NCBI GenBank assembly: GCA_040002735.1 | Contig: JBDUDX010000004.1 | Coordinates: forward strand, 1 to 10,296 | Direction: 5' to 3' | Source of the DNA: JADGOV01 sp040002735 | GTDB lineage: Bacteria > Actinomycetota > Actinomycetes > JADGOV01 | DNA: 10,296 nt | Part shown: in pieces, positions 1 through 6,775 of the stretch | Numbering within the stretch: the stretch's first letter is position 1 | How the letters are laid out: each line of letters begins with the position of its first letter | The notes under the pieces: generated by a model | The model's input: only the letters and a program-made list of their open reading frames with translations | What the model was told of the DNA's origin: nothing | Database searches by the model: none | Made by a program: the position numbers and the translations under genes

Positions 1-144
1 GTAGCCCGGCGGAATGTCCAGCTCCCGCGAGATGTTCCCCTGTCGGCCCACCTGGGTCTGACACACTGGGTTCGGCACCGGTTCACGCCTTGACGTAATC
101 AGAAGGGCGACCCGGCGGCCGACGAGCCCGAACAGGAGAAGCAC
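1..144. other. Upstream region of rpmE; possible 5' end of a divergent minus-strand gene
   Basis: No rho 3' end is recognisable here, although rho often precedes rpmE in actinomycetes. On the minus strand, the frame that leaves the left edge is open from about position 78 to 1. It has G or C at about 18 of 20 third codon positions over bases 1-60 and reads like protein (it contains GRQGNISRELDIPPGY). Possible GTG starts lie at 76-78, 64-66 and 49-51 (complement), and only the first has even a weak AAGG upstream. I do not recognise the peptide. The plus-strand frames meet stops at 2-4 and 59-61, at 91-93, and just after 93. A TTGACG at 90-95 has no convincing -10 partner, so I do not call a promoter. 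The divergent gene is an inference only. Confidence 0.22.
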
Positions 145-354
145 GTGAAATCTGACATCCATCCGGCGTACAACGAGACGCAGGTCACCTGTAGCTGCGG
201 CAACAGCTTCACCACCCGCAGCACGGCGAAGACCGGCAGCATCTCAGCGGACGTCTGCTCCGCCTGCCACCCGTTCTACACCGGCAAGCAGAAGATCCTG
301 GACATCGGCGGTCGCATCGACAAGTTCGAGAAGCGGTACGGCAAGAAGGCTTAG
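145..354 (+). CDS. rpmE: 50S ribosomal protein L31, zinc-binding type
   Basis: This is ribosomal protein bL31, a small protein of the large subunit that helps bridge it to the 30S subunit. The 69 residues match the usual length. The N-terminus MKSDIHPAYN and the C-terminal part (FYTGKQ, then a basic KRYGKK tail) are typical. Four cysteines, C16-x-C18 and C38-x-x-C41, mark it as the zinc-containing (C+) paralogue rather than the zinc-free form induced under zinc starvation. The start is GTG at 145, set by AGGAG at 134-138 with 6 nt spacing. A strong hairpin begins 8 nt after the stop codon, so rpmE may be largely its own transcription unit despite preceding prfA. The identification is secure. 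Confidence 0.96.
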   Translation: MKSDIHPAYNETQVTCSCGNSFTTRSTAKTGSISADVCSACHPFYTGKQKILDIGGRIDKFEKRYGKKA

Positions 355-362
355 CTTTCCCT

Positions 363-401
363 CGGCGCCGGCGCGGGCGTTCCAGCCCGCGACCGGCGCC
401 G
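363..401 (+). terminator. GC-rich hairpin after rpmE, probable terminator or attenuator
   Basis: The left arm (363-378, CGGCGCCGGCGCGGGC) pairs with the right arm (385-401). The stem has 16 base pairs with one bulged A at 392 and a 6-nt loop, GTTCCA (379-384). It starts 8 nt after the rpmE stop and ends 46 nt before prfA. The downstream sequence (TCTGCTGTGTCT) is only moderately T-rich, so this is not a textbook intrinsic terminator, but actinomycete terminators often lack a clean U-tract. Partial read-through into prfA, or an RNA-processing or stability role, would fit equally well. Confidence 0.6.
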
Positions 402-447
402 TCTGCTGTGTCTCGGCAACGAAGTCTCGGTAACCCCGGAAGGTCCC

Positions 448-1509
448 ATGCTCCCCCCGATGGACGAACTGCTCACCGAGCATGCCGACATCGAGCGGCA
501 GTTGTCGGATCCGGCGATCCACTCCGACCAGCAGCTGGCGACCGCGCTGGGTCGTCGGTACGCCCAACTGAGCCCCATCGTCACAGCGGCACGCGACCAC
601 GAACGGGTCACCGCCGACCTGGCGGCGGCCCGCGAACTCGCGGCCACTGGAGACGAGGAATTCCGCACCGAGGCGATCGCCCTGGAAGCCGAGCTCACCG
701 ACGTCGAGGAAGAAATCCGTCGCCTGCTGCTCCCGAAGGATCCCTTCGACGACAAGGACGTGATCCTGGAGGTCAAGGCGGGGGAGGGCGGGGAGGAGTC
801 GGCGCTGTTCGCCGGCGATCTGCTGCGGATGTACCTGCGTTACGCCGAGCGTCAGGGCTGGAAGACCGAGATCCTGGATTCCGTTGAGTCCGACCTCGGC
901 GGGTACAAAGACGTCAGCGTGGCCGTGAAGGGCCGTCGCGGCGGGGTTTGGCCGAGACTGAAATTCGAGGGCGGGGTACACCGGGTGCAGCGGGTACCGG
1001 TGACGGAGTCGCAAGGCCGGATCCACACCAGCGCTGCCGGAGTCTTCGTCTTTCCGGAGGCCGCCGAGGTGGAGGTCTTCATCGACCCCAATGACTTGCG
1101 CGTCGACGTCTACCGTTCCTCCGGCCCTGGTGGGCAGAGCGTGAACACCACCGACTCGGCAGTGCGGATCACCCACGTACCGACGGGGGTGGTCGCGTCC
1201 TGTCAGAACGAGAAGAGCCAGCTGCAGAATAAGGAGCAGGCAATGCGCATCCTCCGTGCCCGGCTCCTCGCGCTGGCCCAGGAGGAACAGGCGGCCCAGG
1301 AGTCCGCGGCCCGGGCCGGCCAGGTGCGCACCGTGGACCGCAGCGAGCGGGTACGCACGTACAACTATCCGGAGAATCGGGTCGCGGACCATCGGGTCGG
1401 CTATAAGGCGCACAATCTCGACGCGGTGCTCGACGGTGACCTCGACGCCCTCGTGCAGGCACTCTCCGACGGCGAAGCCGCCGACCAACTCAACTCGGCG
1501 CACGTGTGA
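448..1509 (+). CDS. prfA: Peptide chain release factor 1
   Basis: RF1 recognises UAA and UAG in the ribosomal A site and triggers hydrolysis of the finished peptide from its tRNA. The 353 residues are a normal length. The GGQ catalytic motif is at 228-230 within SSGPGGQSVN. The codon-recognition tripeptide is PVT at 184-186 (RVPVTESQGRIHTSA), the PxT form of RF1 as opposed to the SPF of RF2. The N-terminal 95 residues form the expected acidic helical domain 1. The start is uncertain: ATG 448 lies 4 nt after GGAAGG (438-443), whereas ATG 460 (Met5, giving MDELL) is spaced 16 nt from it, so 448 is preferred. The stop overlaps prmC by 4 bp (GTGA), which couples RF1 to its modifying enzyme. Confidence 0.97.
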   Translation: MLPPMDELLTEHADIERQLSDPAIHSDQQLATALGRRYAQLSPIVTAARDHERVTADLAAARELAATGDEEFRTEAIALEAELTDVEEEIRRLLLPKDPFDDKDVILEVKAGEGGEESALFAGDLLRMYLRYAERQGWKTEILDSVESDLGGYKDVSVAVKGRRGGVWPRLKFEGGVHRVQRVPVTESQGRIHTSAAGVFVFPEAAEVEVFIDPNDLRVDVYRSSGPGGQSVNTTDSAVRITHVPTGVVASCQNEKSQLQNKEQAMRILRARLLALAQEEQAAQESAARAGQVRTVDRSERVRTYNYPENRVADHRVGYKAHNLDAVLDGDLDALVQALSDGEAADQLNSAHV

Positions 1510-2348
1510 GCTCGCTGTCGGTGCTGATCGGAGCGGCGGCCGTGCGCTTGAGCGCCGCCGGTGTGCCCTCGCCGCGGCATGACGCCGAAGCCCTCGCCGG
1601 TCACGTCTTGGGAGTTCGTCGAGGTCAGTTGCCGGCCTTGGCAAATCTGACCAGCCGGCAGGCGGTCGCCTACGACAAGCTGGTCACCCGCCGCGCCGAC
1701 CGGGAACCGTTGCAGCACCTCACCGGCCGCGTCGGTTTCCGCCGCCTCGACCTCGCTGTCGGTCCTGGTGTGTTCATTCCCCGGCCCGAAACCGAGGTAG
1801 TGGTCGAGTGGTGCCTGGGGGGGTTGCCACCCGGGGGTACTGCAGTTGACCTGTGTGCCGGGTCGGGGGCGATCGCGCTCGCCTTGGCCGGGGAGGGTGC
1901 AGGTGCCATGGTCTTTGCCGTGGAGAAGGATCCTACGGCGTACCGGTGGCTGCAGCGCAACGCCGTCGGCAGCGGTGTGCACTGCCTGCCGGTGGATATC
2001 GCCGAAATCCCCAGCGTCGTGCCGCATCTTCTCGGCGCGGTGGACGTGGTGGTGAGCAATCCGCCGTACATCCCGCTGGGCAGCCAGCCGTTGGAGCCGG
2101 AGGTGGCCCGATACGACCCGGCGGTAGCCCTGTGGGGTGGCCGGGATGGGCTTGATGTGGTGCGTACGGTGCAGCGGGTGGCCCGTCAGTTGCTGGCGTG
2201 CGGCGGTCGGCTGGCCATCGAGCACGCCGACAGCCAAGGCGCCGCCGTGCCTGCCCTGCTCGCCGATGCCGGCGGTTGGACGGACGTCGCCGACCACCGC
2301 GACCTCACCGGACGAGACCGGTTCGCCACCGCGGTATGGGCCGGTTAG
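1506..2348 (+). CDS. prmC: Release factor glutamine N5-methyltransferase
   Basis: PrmC (HemK) uses S-adenosylmethionine to methylate the side-chain amide of the GGQ glutamine in RF1 and RF2, which raises termination efficiency. The 280 residues carry an N-terminal helical substrate-binding domain (about 1-85, including REPLQHLTGRVGF), the conserved segment FIPRPETE (90-97), the AdoMet-binding loop DLCAGSG (115-121), and the catalytic NPPY motif at 185-188 (VVSNPPYIP), which contacts the target amide. The GTG start at 1506 overlaps the prfA stop as GTGA, so translation is probably coupled. Pairing with prfA is the usual arrangement and supports RF methylation rather than another methyltransferase role. 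Confidence 0.95.
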   Translation: MSSLSVLIGAAAVRLSAAGVPSPRHDAEALAGHVLGVRRGQLPALANLTSRQAVAYDKLVTRRADREPLQHLTGRVGFRRLDLAVGPGVFIPRPETEVVVEWCLGGLPPGGTAVDLCAGSGAIALALAGEGAGAMVFAVEKDPTAYRWLQRNAVGSGVHCLPVDIAEIPSVVPHLLGAVDVVVSNPPYIPLGSQPLEPEVARYDPAVALWGGRDGLDVVRTVQRVARQLLACGGRLAIEHADSQGAAVPALLADAGGWTDVADHRDLTGRDRFATAVWAG

Positions 2349-2356
2349 GAGCTCCG

Positions 2357-3001
2357 ATGGCTCGAATCTATGACTGTGCGGCTCCGGACGAGCGCGCCGA
2401 CGGCTTGCGAGAGGCGGCGGATGCCCTGCGGCATGGGCTGCTCGTCGTGCTGCCCACGGACACCGTGTACGGATTGGCGGCCGACGCCTTCACGCCGACC
2501 GCGGTGGACGCTCTGCTGGCGGCCAAGCGTCGCGGCCGGGAAATGCCGGTACCGGTTCTGGTGGACTCGCGTCGAATGCTCGAGGGCGTCGTCGCTTCGC
2601 TGCCGGGCACCGGCCGGGACTTGGCCGACGCGTTCTGGCCCGGGGCCCTCACCTTGGTGGTCCGCCACACCGCCGCGCTGGCCTGGGATCTCGGAGATAG
2701 CCGCGGCACGGTGGCAGTCCGCATGCCCCTGCATCCGGTGGCCCTGGACCTCATCGGGGCGACCGGTCCGCTGGCGGTCTCCAGCGCCAACCGGAGCGGC
2801 CTCCCCCCCGCGGTCACCGCGGTGCAGGCCCACGATGCCCTGGGGGATGATGTGAATGTCTATCTGGATGCCGGCCCGTGCGCTGCACCGGTGCCTTCCA
2901 CCGTCGTCGACCTGACCGCGGAGGTGCCCACGGTCTTGCGCACCGGCGCGATCGGGGTGGAGGCACTGCGCGAGGTGTGCCCGGAGGTGATGATCCGGTG
3001 A
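2357..3001 (+). CDS. tsaC: L-threonylcarbamoyladenylate synthase (TsaC/YwlC type)
   Basis: The enzyme makes threonylcarbamoyl-AMP from threonine, bicarbonate and ATP, the first step of t6A37 modification of ANN-decoding tRNAs. The product is 214 residues, a single YrdC domain without the C-terminal Sua5 domain, so it is the short TsaC form. Conserved pieces are PTDTVYGL (33-40), KRRGREMP (57-64), FWPGALTLV (93-101), RMPLHP (122-127), SSAN (142-145) and STVVD (181-185). The start is ATG 2357, set by AGGAG at 2347-2351 with 5 nt spacing. The frame is open back to about 2198, but that extension is arginine-rich, overlaps the prmC C-terminus and is out-of-frame shadow. In this position the family is called YwlC (Bacillus) or Rv1301 (mycobacteria). 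Confidence 0.94.
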   Translation: MARIYDCAAPDERADGLREAADALRHGLLVVLPTDTVYGLAADAFTPTAVDALLAAKRRGREMPVPVLVDSRRMLEGVVASLPGTGRDLADAFWPGALTLVVRHTAALAWDLGDSRGTVAVRMPLHPVALDLIGATGPLAVSSANRSGLPPAVTAVQAHDALGDDVNVYLDAGPCAAPVPSTVVDLTAEVPTVLRTGAIGVEALREVCPEVMIR

Positions 3002-3636
3002 CTACGGCCACCTTTACGGTGCTCTGCATCTGCACCGGCAACATCTGCCGATCGCCACTCGTCGAGCGCCTCTTCGCCGCCGGCCTGCAGGATCGACTCG
3101 GCGCGGCAGCCGGCGACGTGGTGGTGCGCAGCGCCGGAACCTGGGGGCTGGAGGGGTCGGAAATGGAACCGTTCGCCGCCACCGCGTTGCGGGCCCTCGG
3201 CGGAGACGACGGCGGCTTCCGGGCTCGTGAACTTGCGGCCGAGATGGTGTCCGAGGCCGACCTGGTGCTGTGCGCGACCCGGGATCATCGGGCCGCGGCG
3301 GTAGGAATGGTGCCCCGGGCTGCCGCCCGAACGTTCACCGTCCGTGAGTTCGACCGACTCTGCTCGATGGTGGACGATGCCGACCTGCCCGCCGGTCCGC
3401 TGCCGGAGCGAGCCGCGGCGCTGGTCCGGGCGGCCGCCAGCCGCCGTGGACTGGTCCCTCCGGAGTATCCGGGTGACGATGACCTACCCGATCCGATCGG
3501 CGCTCCGGCTTCGATTTTCAGTACCTCCGCGCAGCGGATCGCGACCGCGCTGCGGCGCCCCCTGAACCTCCTGGCCGGTCCGCCGTCCTCTCCCGGGCGC
3601 GGGTCGGAAGGGCCGTCGGCGGGGGGAAGCAACTAG
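2998..3636 (+). CDS. Low-molecular-weight protein phosphatase (tyrosine-type active site)
   Basis: This is a cytoplasmic low-molecular-weight phosphotyrosine phosphatase. The P-loop CTGNICRS has nucleophile Cys12 and phosphate-binding Arg18. The general-acid Asp-Pro pair is at 165-166 (DLPDPIG). The GTG start at 2998 overlaps the tsaC stop as GTGA and has GGAGG at 2983-2987 with 10 nt spacing; upstream in-frame codons belong to the tsaC shadow. At 212 residues it is longer than the usual 150-160. It has a poorly conserved Ala/Arg-rich stretch around 100-155 and a Gly/Ser/Pro-rich tail after about 190. The syntenic Bacillus gene ywlE encodes a protein-arginine phosphatase whose loop has Thr (CTGNTCRS). 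Here that position is Ile, as in tyrosine phosphatases, so tyrosine specificity is the better guess. The real substrate is unknown. Confidence 0.85.
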   Translation: MTTATFTVLCICTGNICRSPLVERLFAAGLQDRLGAAAGDVVVRSAGTWGLEGSEMEPFAATALRALGGDDGGFRARELAAEMVSEADLVLCATRDHRAAAVGMVPRAAARTFTVREFDRLCSMVDDADLPAGPLPERAAALVRAAASRRGLVPPEYPGDDDLPDPIGAPASIFSTSAQRIATALRRPLNLLAGPPSSPGRGSEGPSAGGSN

Positions 3637-3669
3637 GCTGTCCAGGTTGGCCGACCGGAAGGGCGCGCA

Positions 3670-4938
3670 ATGAGCCAGACGGAGTTCTGGGGTCCCGATT
3701 TCGGTGCCCTCCAGCAGGAAGACCCGGAGATCGCCAGCGTCGTCATCGGTGAGTTGGACCGGCTGCGCCGCGGTCTGCAATTAATCGCGAGTGAGAACTT
3801 CACCTCCCCCGCCGTACTCGCGGCCTTGGGCAGCACCTTGTCGAACAAGTATGCCGAGGGCTATCCCGGCCGCCGCTACTACGGCGGCTGTGAAGAGGTC
3901 GACAAGGCCGAGGTGATCGGCATTGCGCGAGCCAAGGCGCTGTTCGAGTGTGAGCACGCCAACCTGCAGCCGCACTCCGGCGCCAGCGCCAACCTGGCGG
4001 CCTACGCAGCCGTGTGCATGCCCGGTGACACCGTGCTCGCGATGTCGCTCCCGCACGGGGGGCATCTCACCCACGGCAGCAAGGTGAACTTCTCCGGCAA
4101 GTGGTTCTCCGTCGTCCCCTACGGCGTCCGCCAGGACACCGAACTGATCGACTACGACGAGGTCCGTGACCTGGCTCGGGCGCACCGCCCCAAGATGATC
4201 ATCTGCGGGGCCACGGCGTATCCACGACTGATCGACTTTGCGGCGTTCCGGTCCATCGCCGACGAGGTCGGTGCCGTGCTGATGGTCGACGCCGCGCACT
4301 TCATCGGTCTGGTGGCCGGCAAGGCCATCCCGAGTCCGGTGCCCTACGCCGACATCGTCACCTTCACGACCCACAAGGTGCTCCGCGGGCCCCGTGGCGG
4401 CATGATCGTGTGCACCTCCGAATGGGCGCAGAAGATCGACAAGGCGGTGTTCCCCTTCGCACAGGGCGGACCCCTGATGCATGCGGTGGCGGCCAAGGCG
4501 GTGGCACTGAAGGAGGCGCAGCAACCGGCGTACCAGGACTACGCGCGTCAGGTGATCGCCAACTGTCAGGCGCTGGCCGACGGACTGGCCGCCGAGGGTC
4601 TGCGTCCGGTCGCCGGCGGAACCGACACCCACCTCGCCCTCATCGACCTGCGCGAGGCGGGGGTCACCGGCAAGGATGCCGAGGCGCGCTGCGAGGCAGC
4701 GAACGTGATTCTCAACAAGAACGCCATTCCGTACGATCCGCAGCCGCCGATGACCGCGTCCGGCATCCGGGTCGGTACCCCGTCGGTGACGACGCAGGGC
4801 ATGACCGAGGGTGACATGAAGGACGTCGCCGCGCTGATCGGCCGAGCCGTCCGGGACGCTGATTCCTCCGCAGCGGCGGAGATCGCGGCCGCCGTCGAGA
4901 CACTGGTTAGCCGCCACCCGGCCTATCCCCGCGGCTAG
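3670..4938 (+). CDS. glyA: Serine hydroxymethyltransferase
   Basis: SHMT is a PLP enzyme that interconverts serine plus tetrahydrofolate with glycine plus 5,10-methylene-tetrahydrofolate, the main source of one-carbon units for purines, thymidylate and methionine. The 422 residues are a normal length. Visible motifs are LIASENF (38-44), KYAEGYPGRRYYGG (60-73), QPHSGASAN (100-108), the PLP-ring contact DAAH (207-210), the Schiff-base lysine K236 in TTHKVLRGPRGG, and substrate-carboxylate Arg367 in GIRVGTP. The residue after the lysine is Val rather than the Thr of E. coli GlyA, and the DxAH stretch continues FIGLVAG; I take these as subfamily features. ATG 3670 has GGAAGGG at 3657-3663 with 6 nt spacing. 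It lies 33 nt after the phosphatase gene and 29 nt before wecA. Confidence 0.97.
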   Translation: MSQTEFWGPDFGALQQEDPEIASVVIGELDRLRRGLQLIASENFTSPAVLAALGSTLSNKYAEGYPGRRYYGGCEEVDKAEVIGIARAKALFECEHANLQPHSGASANLAAYAAVCMPGDTVLAMSLPHGGHLTHGSKVNFSGKWFSVVPYGVRQDTELIDYDEVRDLARAHRPKMIICGATAYPRLIDFAAFRSIADEVGAVLMVDAAHFIGLVAGKAIPSPVPYADIVTFTTHKVLRGPRGGMIVCTSEWAQKIDKAVFPFAQGGPLMHAVAAKAVALKEAQQPAYQDYARQVIANCQALADGLAAEGLRPVAGGTDTHLALIDLREAGVTGKDAEARCEAANVILNKNAIPYDPQPPMTASGIRVGTPSVTTQGMTEGDMKDVAALIGRAVRDADSSAAAEIAAAVETLVSRHPAYPRG

Positions 4939-4967
4939 AGGAGAGAGCCGGCCGGCGGGAGGGCCCC

Positions 4968-6071
4968 GTGCGGGAGTACGCCCTTACCCTGGCGATCGTC
5001 GCCTCCGTCACCTACCTGCTCACGCCACTCGCGCGCCGGGCGGCGATGGCGATCGGAGCGATGGCGCCGGTCCGCGACCGTGACGTGCATGCCATTCCCA
5101 CCCCCCGGCTCGGCGGTGTGGCGATGTACGCGGGGCTCGCCGCCGGCATGGTTGTCGCCAGTCGGTTACCGCACCTGAAGTCGACCTTCACCGACTCCCG
5201 GGCGCCGCAGGCGGTTCTGCTGGGCGGAGCCGTCATCTGCGTCGTCGGTGTGGTGGATGACATCTGGGGACTGGACCCGATCTCCAAGCTCGCCGGGCAG
5301 ACCGCCGCGGCCGGTGTCATGGTCTTTAAGGGCCTGCAACTCAGCTATATCCCGAACCCGCTGCACGCCAAGACTTTCATCGCGCTCGGCCAGTACGGGG
5401 TTCCGCTGACCATCCTGCTCGTCGTCGTGACCGTCAACGCGGTGAACTTCGTCGACGGGCTCGACGGGTTGGCCGCCGGCGTGGTGGGCATCGCGAGCCT
5501 GTCCTTCCTGGCGTACTCCTACCAGCTTGCGGTCATTCACGGTCTCGACCTACTCAACCCCCCGGCGCTGCTGGCGGCGGCGCTCACCGGGGCCTGCATC
5601 GGGTTCCTGCCACACAACTTCAACCCCGCGCGGGTCTTCATGGGGGACTCGGGATCCATGCTGCTGGGGCTGTTCCTGGCGGCGGCCACCACCGGAATCA
5701 CCGGCCAGGTCGATCCCAGCGCAGTCCGTGGCCTGGACCTCTTCCCCGCACTCCTGCCGCTGTTGTTGCCGGCGGCGGTGCTGGCCATCCCCTTCATCGA
5801 CCTGCTCCTGGCCGTCATCCGGCGGACTGCCAGCGGTCGCTCGCCGTTCTCCCCGGACAAGCTGCACCTGCATCACCGGCTGCTGGAGATCGGCCATTCC
5901 CAGACCCGGGCAGTACTGATCATGTACCTCTGGACGGCGCTGTTGGCGTTCAGTGCGGTGGCCCTGTCCATCTCCAAGCTGCCGCTGCTCGTGCTCTCGA
6001 TCGCCGCCGCGATCGCGCTGGGCACCGTGGTGGCGAGCAGCGTGCCGCGGCTTCGGGCGGCCCGACGGTGA
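4968..6071 (+). CDS. wecA: Undecaprenyl/decaprenyl-phosphate GlcNAc-1-phosphate transferase (WecA/TagO family)
   Basis: This integral membrane enzyme transfers a sugar-1-phosphate, probably GlcNAc-1-phosphate from UDP-GlcNAc, to polyprenyl phosphate on the cytoplasmic face and so starts a cell-envelope glycan. The 367 residues form about ten or eleven hydrophobic segments. Family motifs are HAIPTPRLGG (41-50), the Mg-binding VVDD (95-98) with downstream K107, NFVDGLDGL (160-168), FMGDSGS (224-230), and the HLHHR loop (300-304) typical of WecA/TagO rather than MraY. The start is GTG 4968, 4 nt after GGGAGGG (4957-4963). In mycobacteria the gene in this place (Rv1302) begins the arabinogalactan linker unit. 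The glycan here cannot be told from the window. The stop overlaps the next gene as GTGA. Confidence 0.92.
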   Translation: MREYALTLAIVASVTYLLTPLARRAAMAIGAMAPVRDRDVHAIPTPRLGGVAMYAGLAAGMVVASRLPHLKSTFTDSRAPQAVLLGGAVICVVGVVDDIWGLDPISKLAGQTAAAGVMVFKGLQLSYIPNPLHAKTFIALGQYGVPLTILLVVVTVNAVNFVDGLDGLAAGVVGIASLSFLAYSYQLAVIHGLDLLNPPALLAAALTGACIGFLPHNFNPARVFMGDSGSMLLGLFLAAATTGITGQVDPSAVRGLDLFPALLPLLLPAAVLAIPFIDLLLAVIRRTASGRSPFSPDKLHLHHRLLEIGHSQTRAVLIMYLWTALLAFSAVALSISKLPLLVLSIAAAIALGTVVASSVPRLRAARR

Positions 6072-6280
6072 CCGGCCCCGGCGGTCGAGCCGCGTTCGCC
6101 AAGTTGATCTTCACCGGATCGATGCTCGTGGGCTGCGTCGCGCTCGGCCTCGGCCTCGGCTACCTCGCTGACCGGGCCGCCGGGACAACCCCCCTGTTTA
6201 TCTTTGTCGGGTTGGTCTTGGGTATTGTGGCTGCTGGCGCCGGTACCTACCGTGCCGTCCGTGACTATTTGAATCAGTGA
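6068..6280 (+). CDS. Small AtpZ/AtpI-family membrane protein of the ATP synthase operon
   Basis: The 70-residue protein has two predicted transmembrane helices (about 12-33 and 42-60) joined by a short loop, with the pattern GLGYLADRAAGTTPLF that is typical of the F0F1-ATPase gene-1 (AtpZ) family. Relatives have been linked to c-ring assembly or to divalent cation transport, but the role is not settled. The GTG start at 6068 overlaps the wecA stop (GTGA). No Shine-Dalgarno is apparent upstream, so translation probably depends on ribosomes finishing wecA. It is followed 15 nt later by a second, longer accessory protein. Family placement is based on length, topology and position. Confidence 0.8.
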   Translation: MTGPGGRAAFAKLIFTGSMLVGCVALGLGLGYLADRAAGTTPLFIFVGLVLGIVAAGAGTYRAVRDYLNQ

Positions 6281-6283
6281 CCT

Positions 6284-6288
6284 GGAGG
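6284..6288 (+). promoter_or_regulatory. Ribosome binding site that fixes a TTG start
   Basis: GGAGG ends 7 nt before TTG at 6296. There is no ATG or GTG with comparable spacing, so this site decides the unusual TTG start of the AtpI-like gene. Confidence 0.75.
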
Positions 6289-6295
6289 TTTTTCG

Positions 6296-6775
6296 TTGGC
6301 CAACAGCGCCGGGTCGAACGGGGCCGAGGCCAGCGCGATTGGCGCGAGCCGGGTTGAGTCGATCACAGATGAGCCGGGCGGCGACTCGGGCAGAACCATG
6401 CCGGCGGTGGATCGGGGTTATCGCCGAGCGCTGCGGATGGCGGCGGTGGGGGGCGGTATCGCGTTGCTTGCCTTATCGATCGCCGGTAATGCCGTGATTG
6501 GCGCCATGATCGCGGCCGGATTGTTGCTCGGCGCGTGGAACAGTCGCCAGATCTTCTTCGCGGCGCCGAAAATCACGGCGTCCGGCAATGTGGACCAGCG
6601 TAAGCTGACGACCTCGGGCGGAAAGCGGCTGGGCTACGTCACGCTGGTCGTCATCGTGCTGGCCATCGGCTTGCGCCCGGTGGGTTGGACTGTCGTGCTG
6701 GGCCTCGCCGCCTTTCAGTTGCTTCTGATCGCGAATACTGCCGGCCCGCTGCTGCATGAGGTGCGTGAGGGATGA
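6296..6775 (+). CDS. AtpI-like ATP synthase operon membrane protein
   Basis: The 159-residue protein has a hydrophilic, probably disordered N-terminal region (1-42, rich in Ser, Gly, Ala and acidic residues) followed by four predicted transmembrane helices (about 47-63, 64-81, 112-127 and 129-147) with a basic cytoplasmic loop between the second and third. Topology and place just before atpB match the AtpI-type protein of actinomycetes (Rv1303 in M. tuberculosis). Such proteins are not part of the finished enzyme and are thought to help c-ring assembly or stability. The start is TTG 6296, chosen from GGAGG at 6284-6288. The stop overlaps atpB as ATGA. The sequence is weakly conserved, so the assignment rests mainly on context and topology. 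Confidence 0.75.
   Translation: MANSAGSNGAEASAIGASRVESITDEPGGDSGRTMPAVDRGYRRALRMAAVGGGIALLALSIAGNAVIGAMIAAGLLLGAWNSRQIFFAAPKITASGNVDQRKLTTSGGKRLGYVTLVVIVLAIGLRPVGWTVVLGLAAFQLLLIANTAGPLLHEVREG

Noticed and set aside
244..1644. 466-codon open frame on the minus strand opposite prfA
   Set aside because: It overlaps prfA almost entirely. Its composition is His/Arg/Leu/Gly-rich as expected of an antisense shadow in G+C-rich DNA, and no family is recognisable.
2198..2356. N-terminal extension of tsaC by 53 codons
   Set aside because: The extension is arginine-rich, lies inside the end of prmC in another frame, and the ATG at 2357 has a good AGGAG.
2878..2997. N-terminal extension of the phosphatase gene
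   Set aside because: It lies inside the tsaC end in another frame. The P-loop position (Cys12 from GTG 2998) matches the family norm.
3611..3669. Possible glyA promoter with a TAGGCT -10-like element at 3634-3639
   Set aside because: It coincides with the phosphatase stop codon and has no convincing -35 partner, so it is too weak to call.
3781..4917. 378-codon minus-strand open frame opposite glyA
   Set aside because: It is an antisense shadow of a strongly conserved gene, with no ribosome site or family motif.
4948..4957. GCCGGCCGGC palindrome between glyA and wecA
   Set aside because: A short G+C-only palindrome is expected by chance in this composition, and there is no terminator-like tail.
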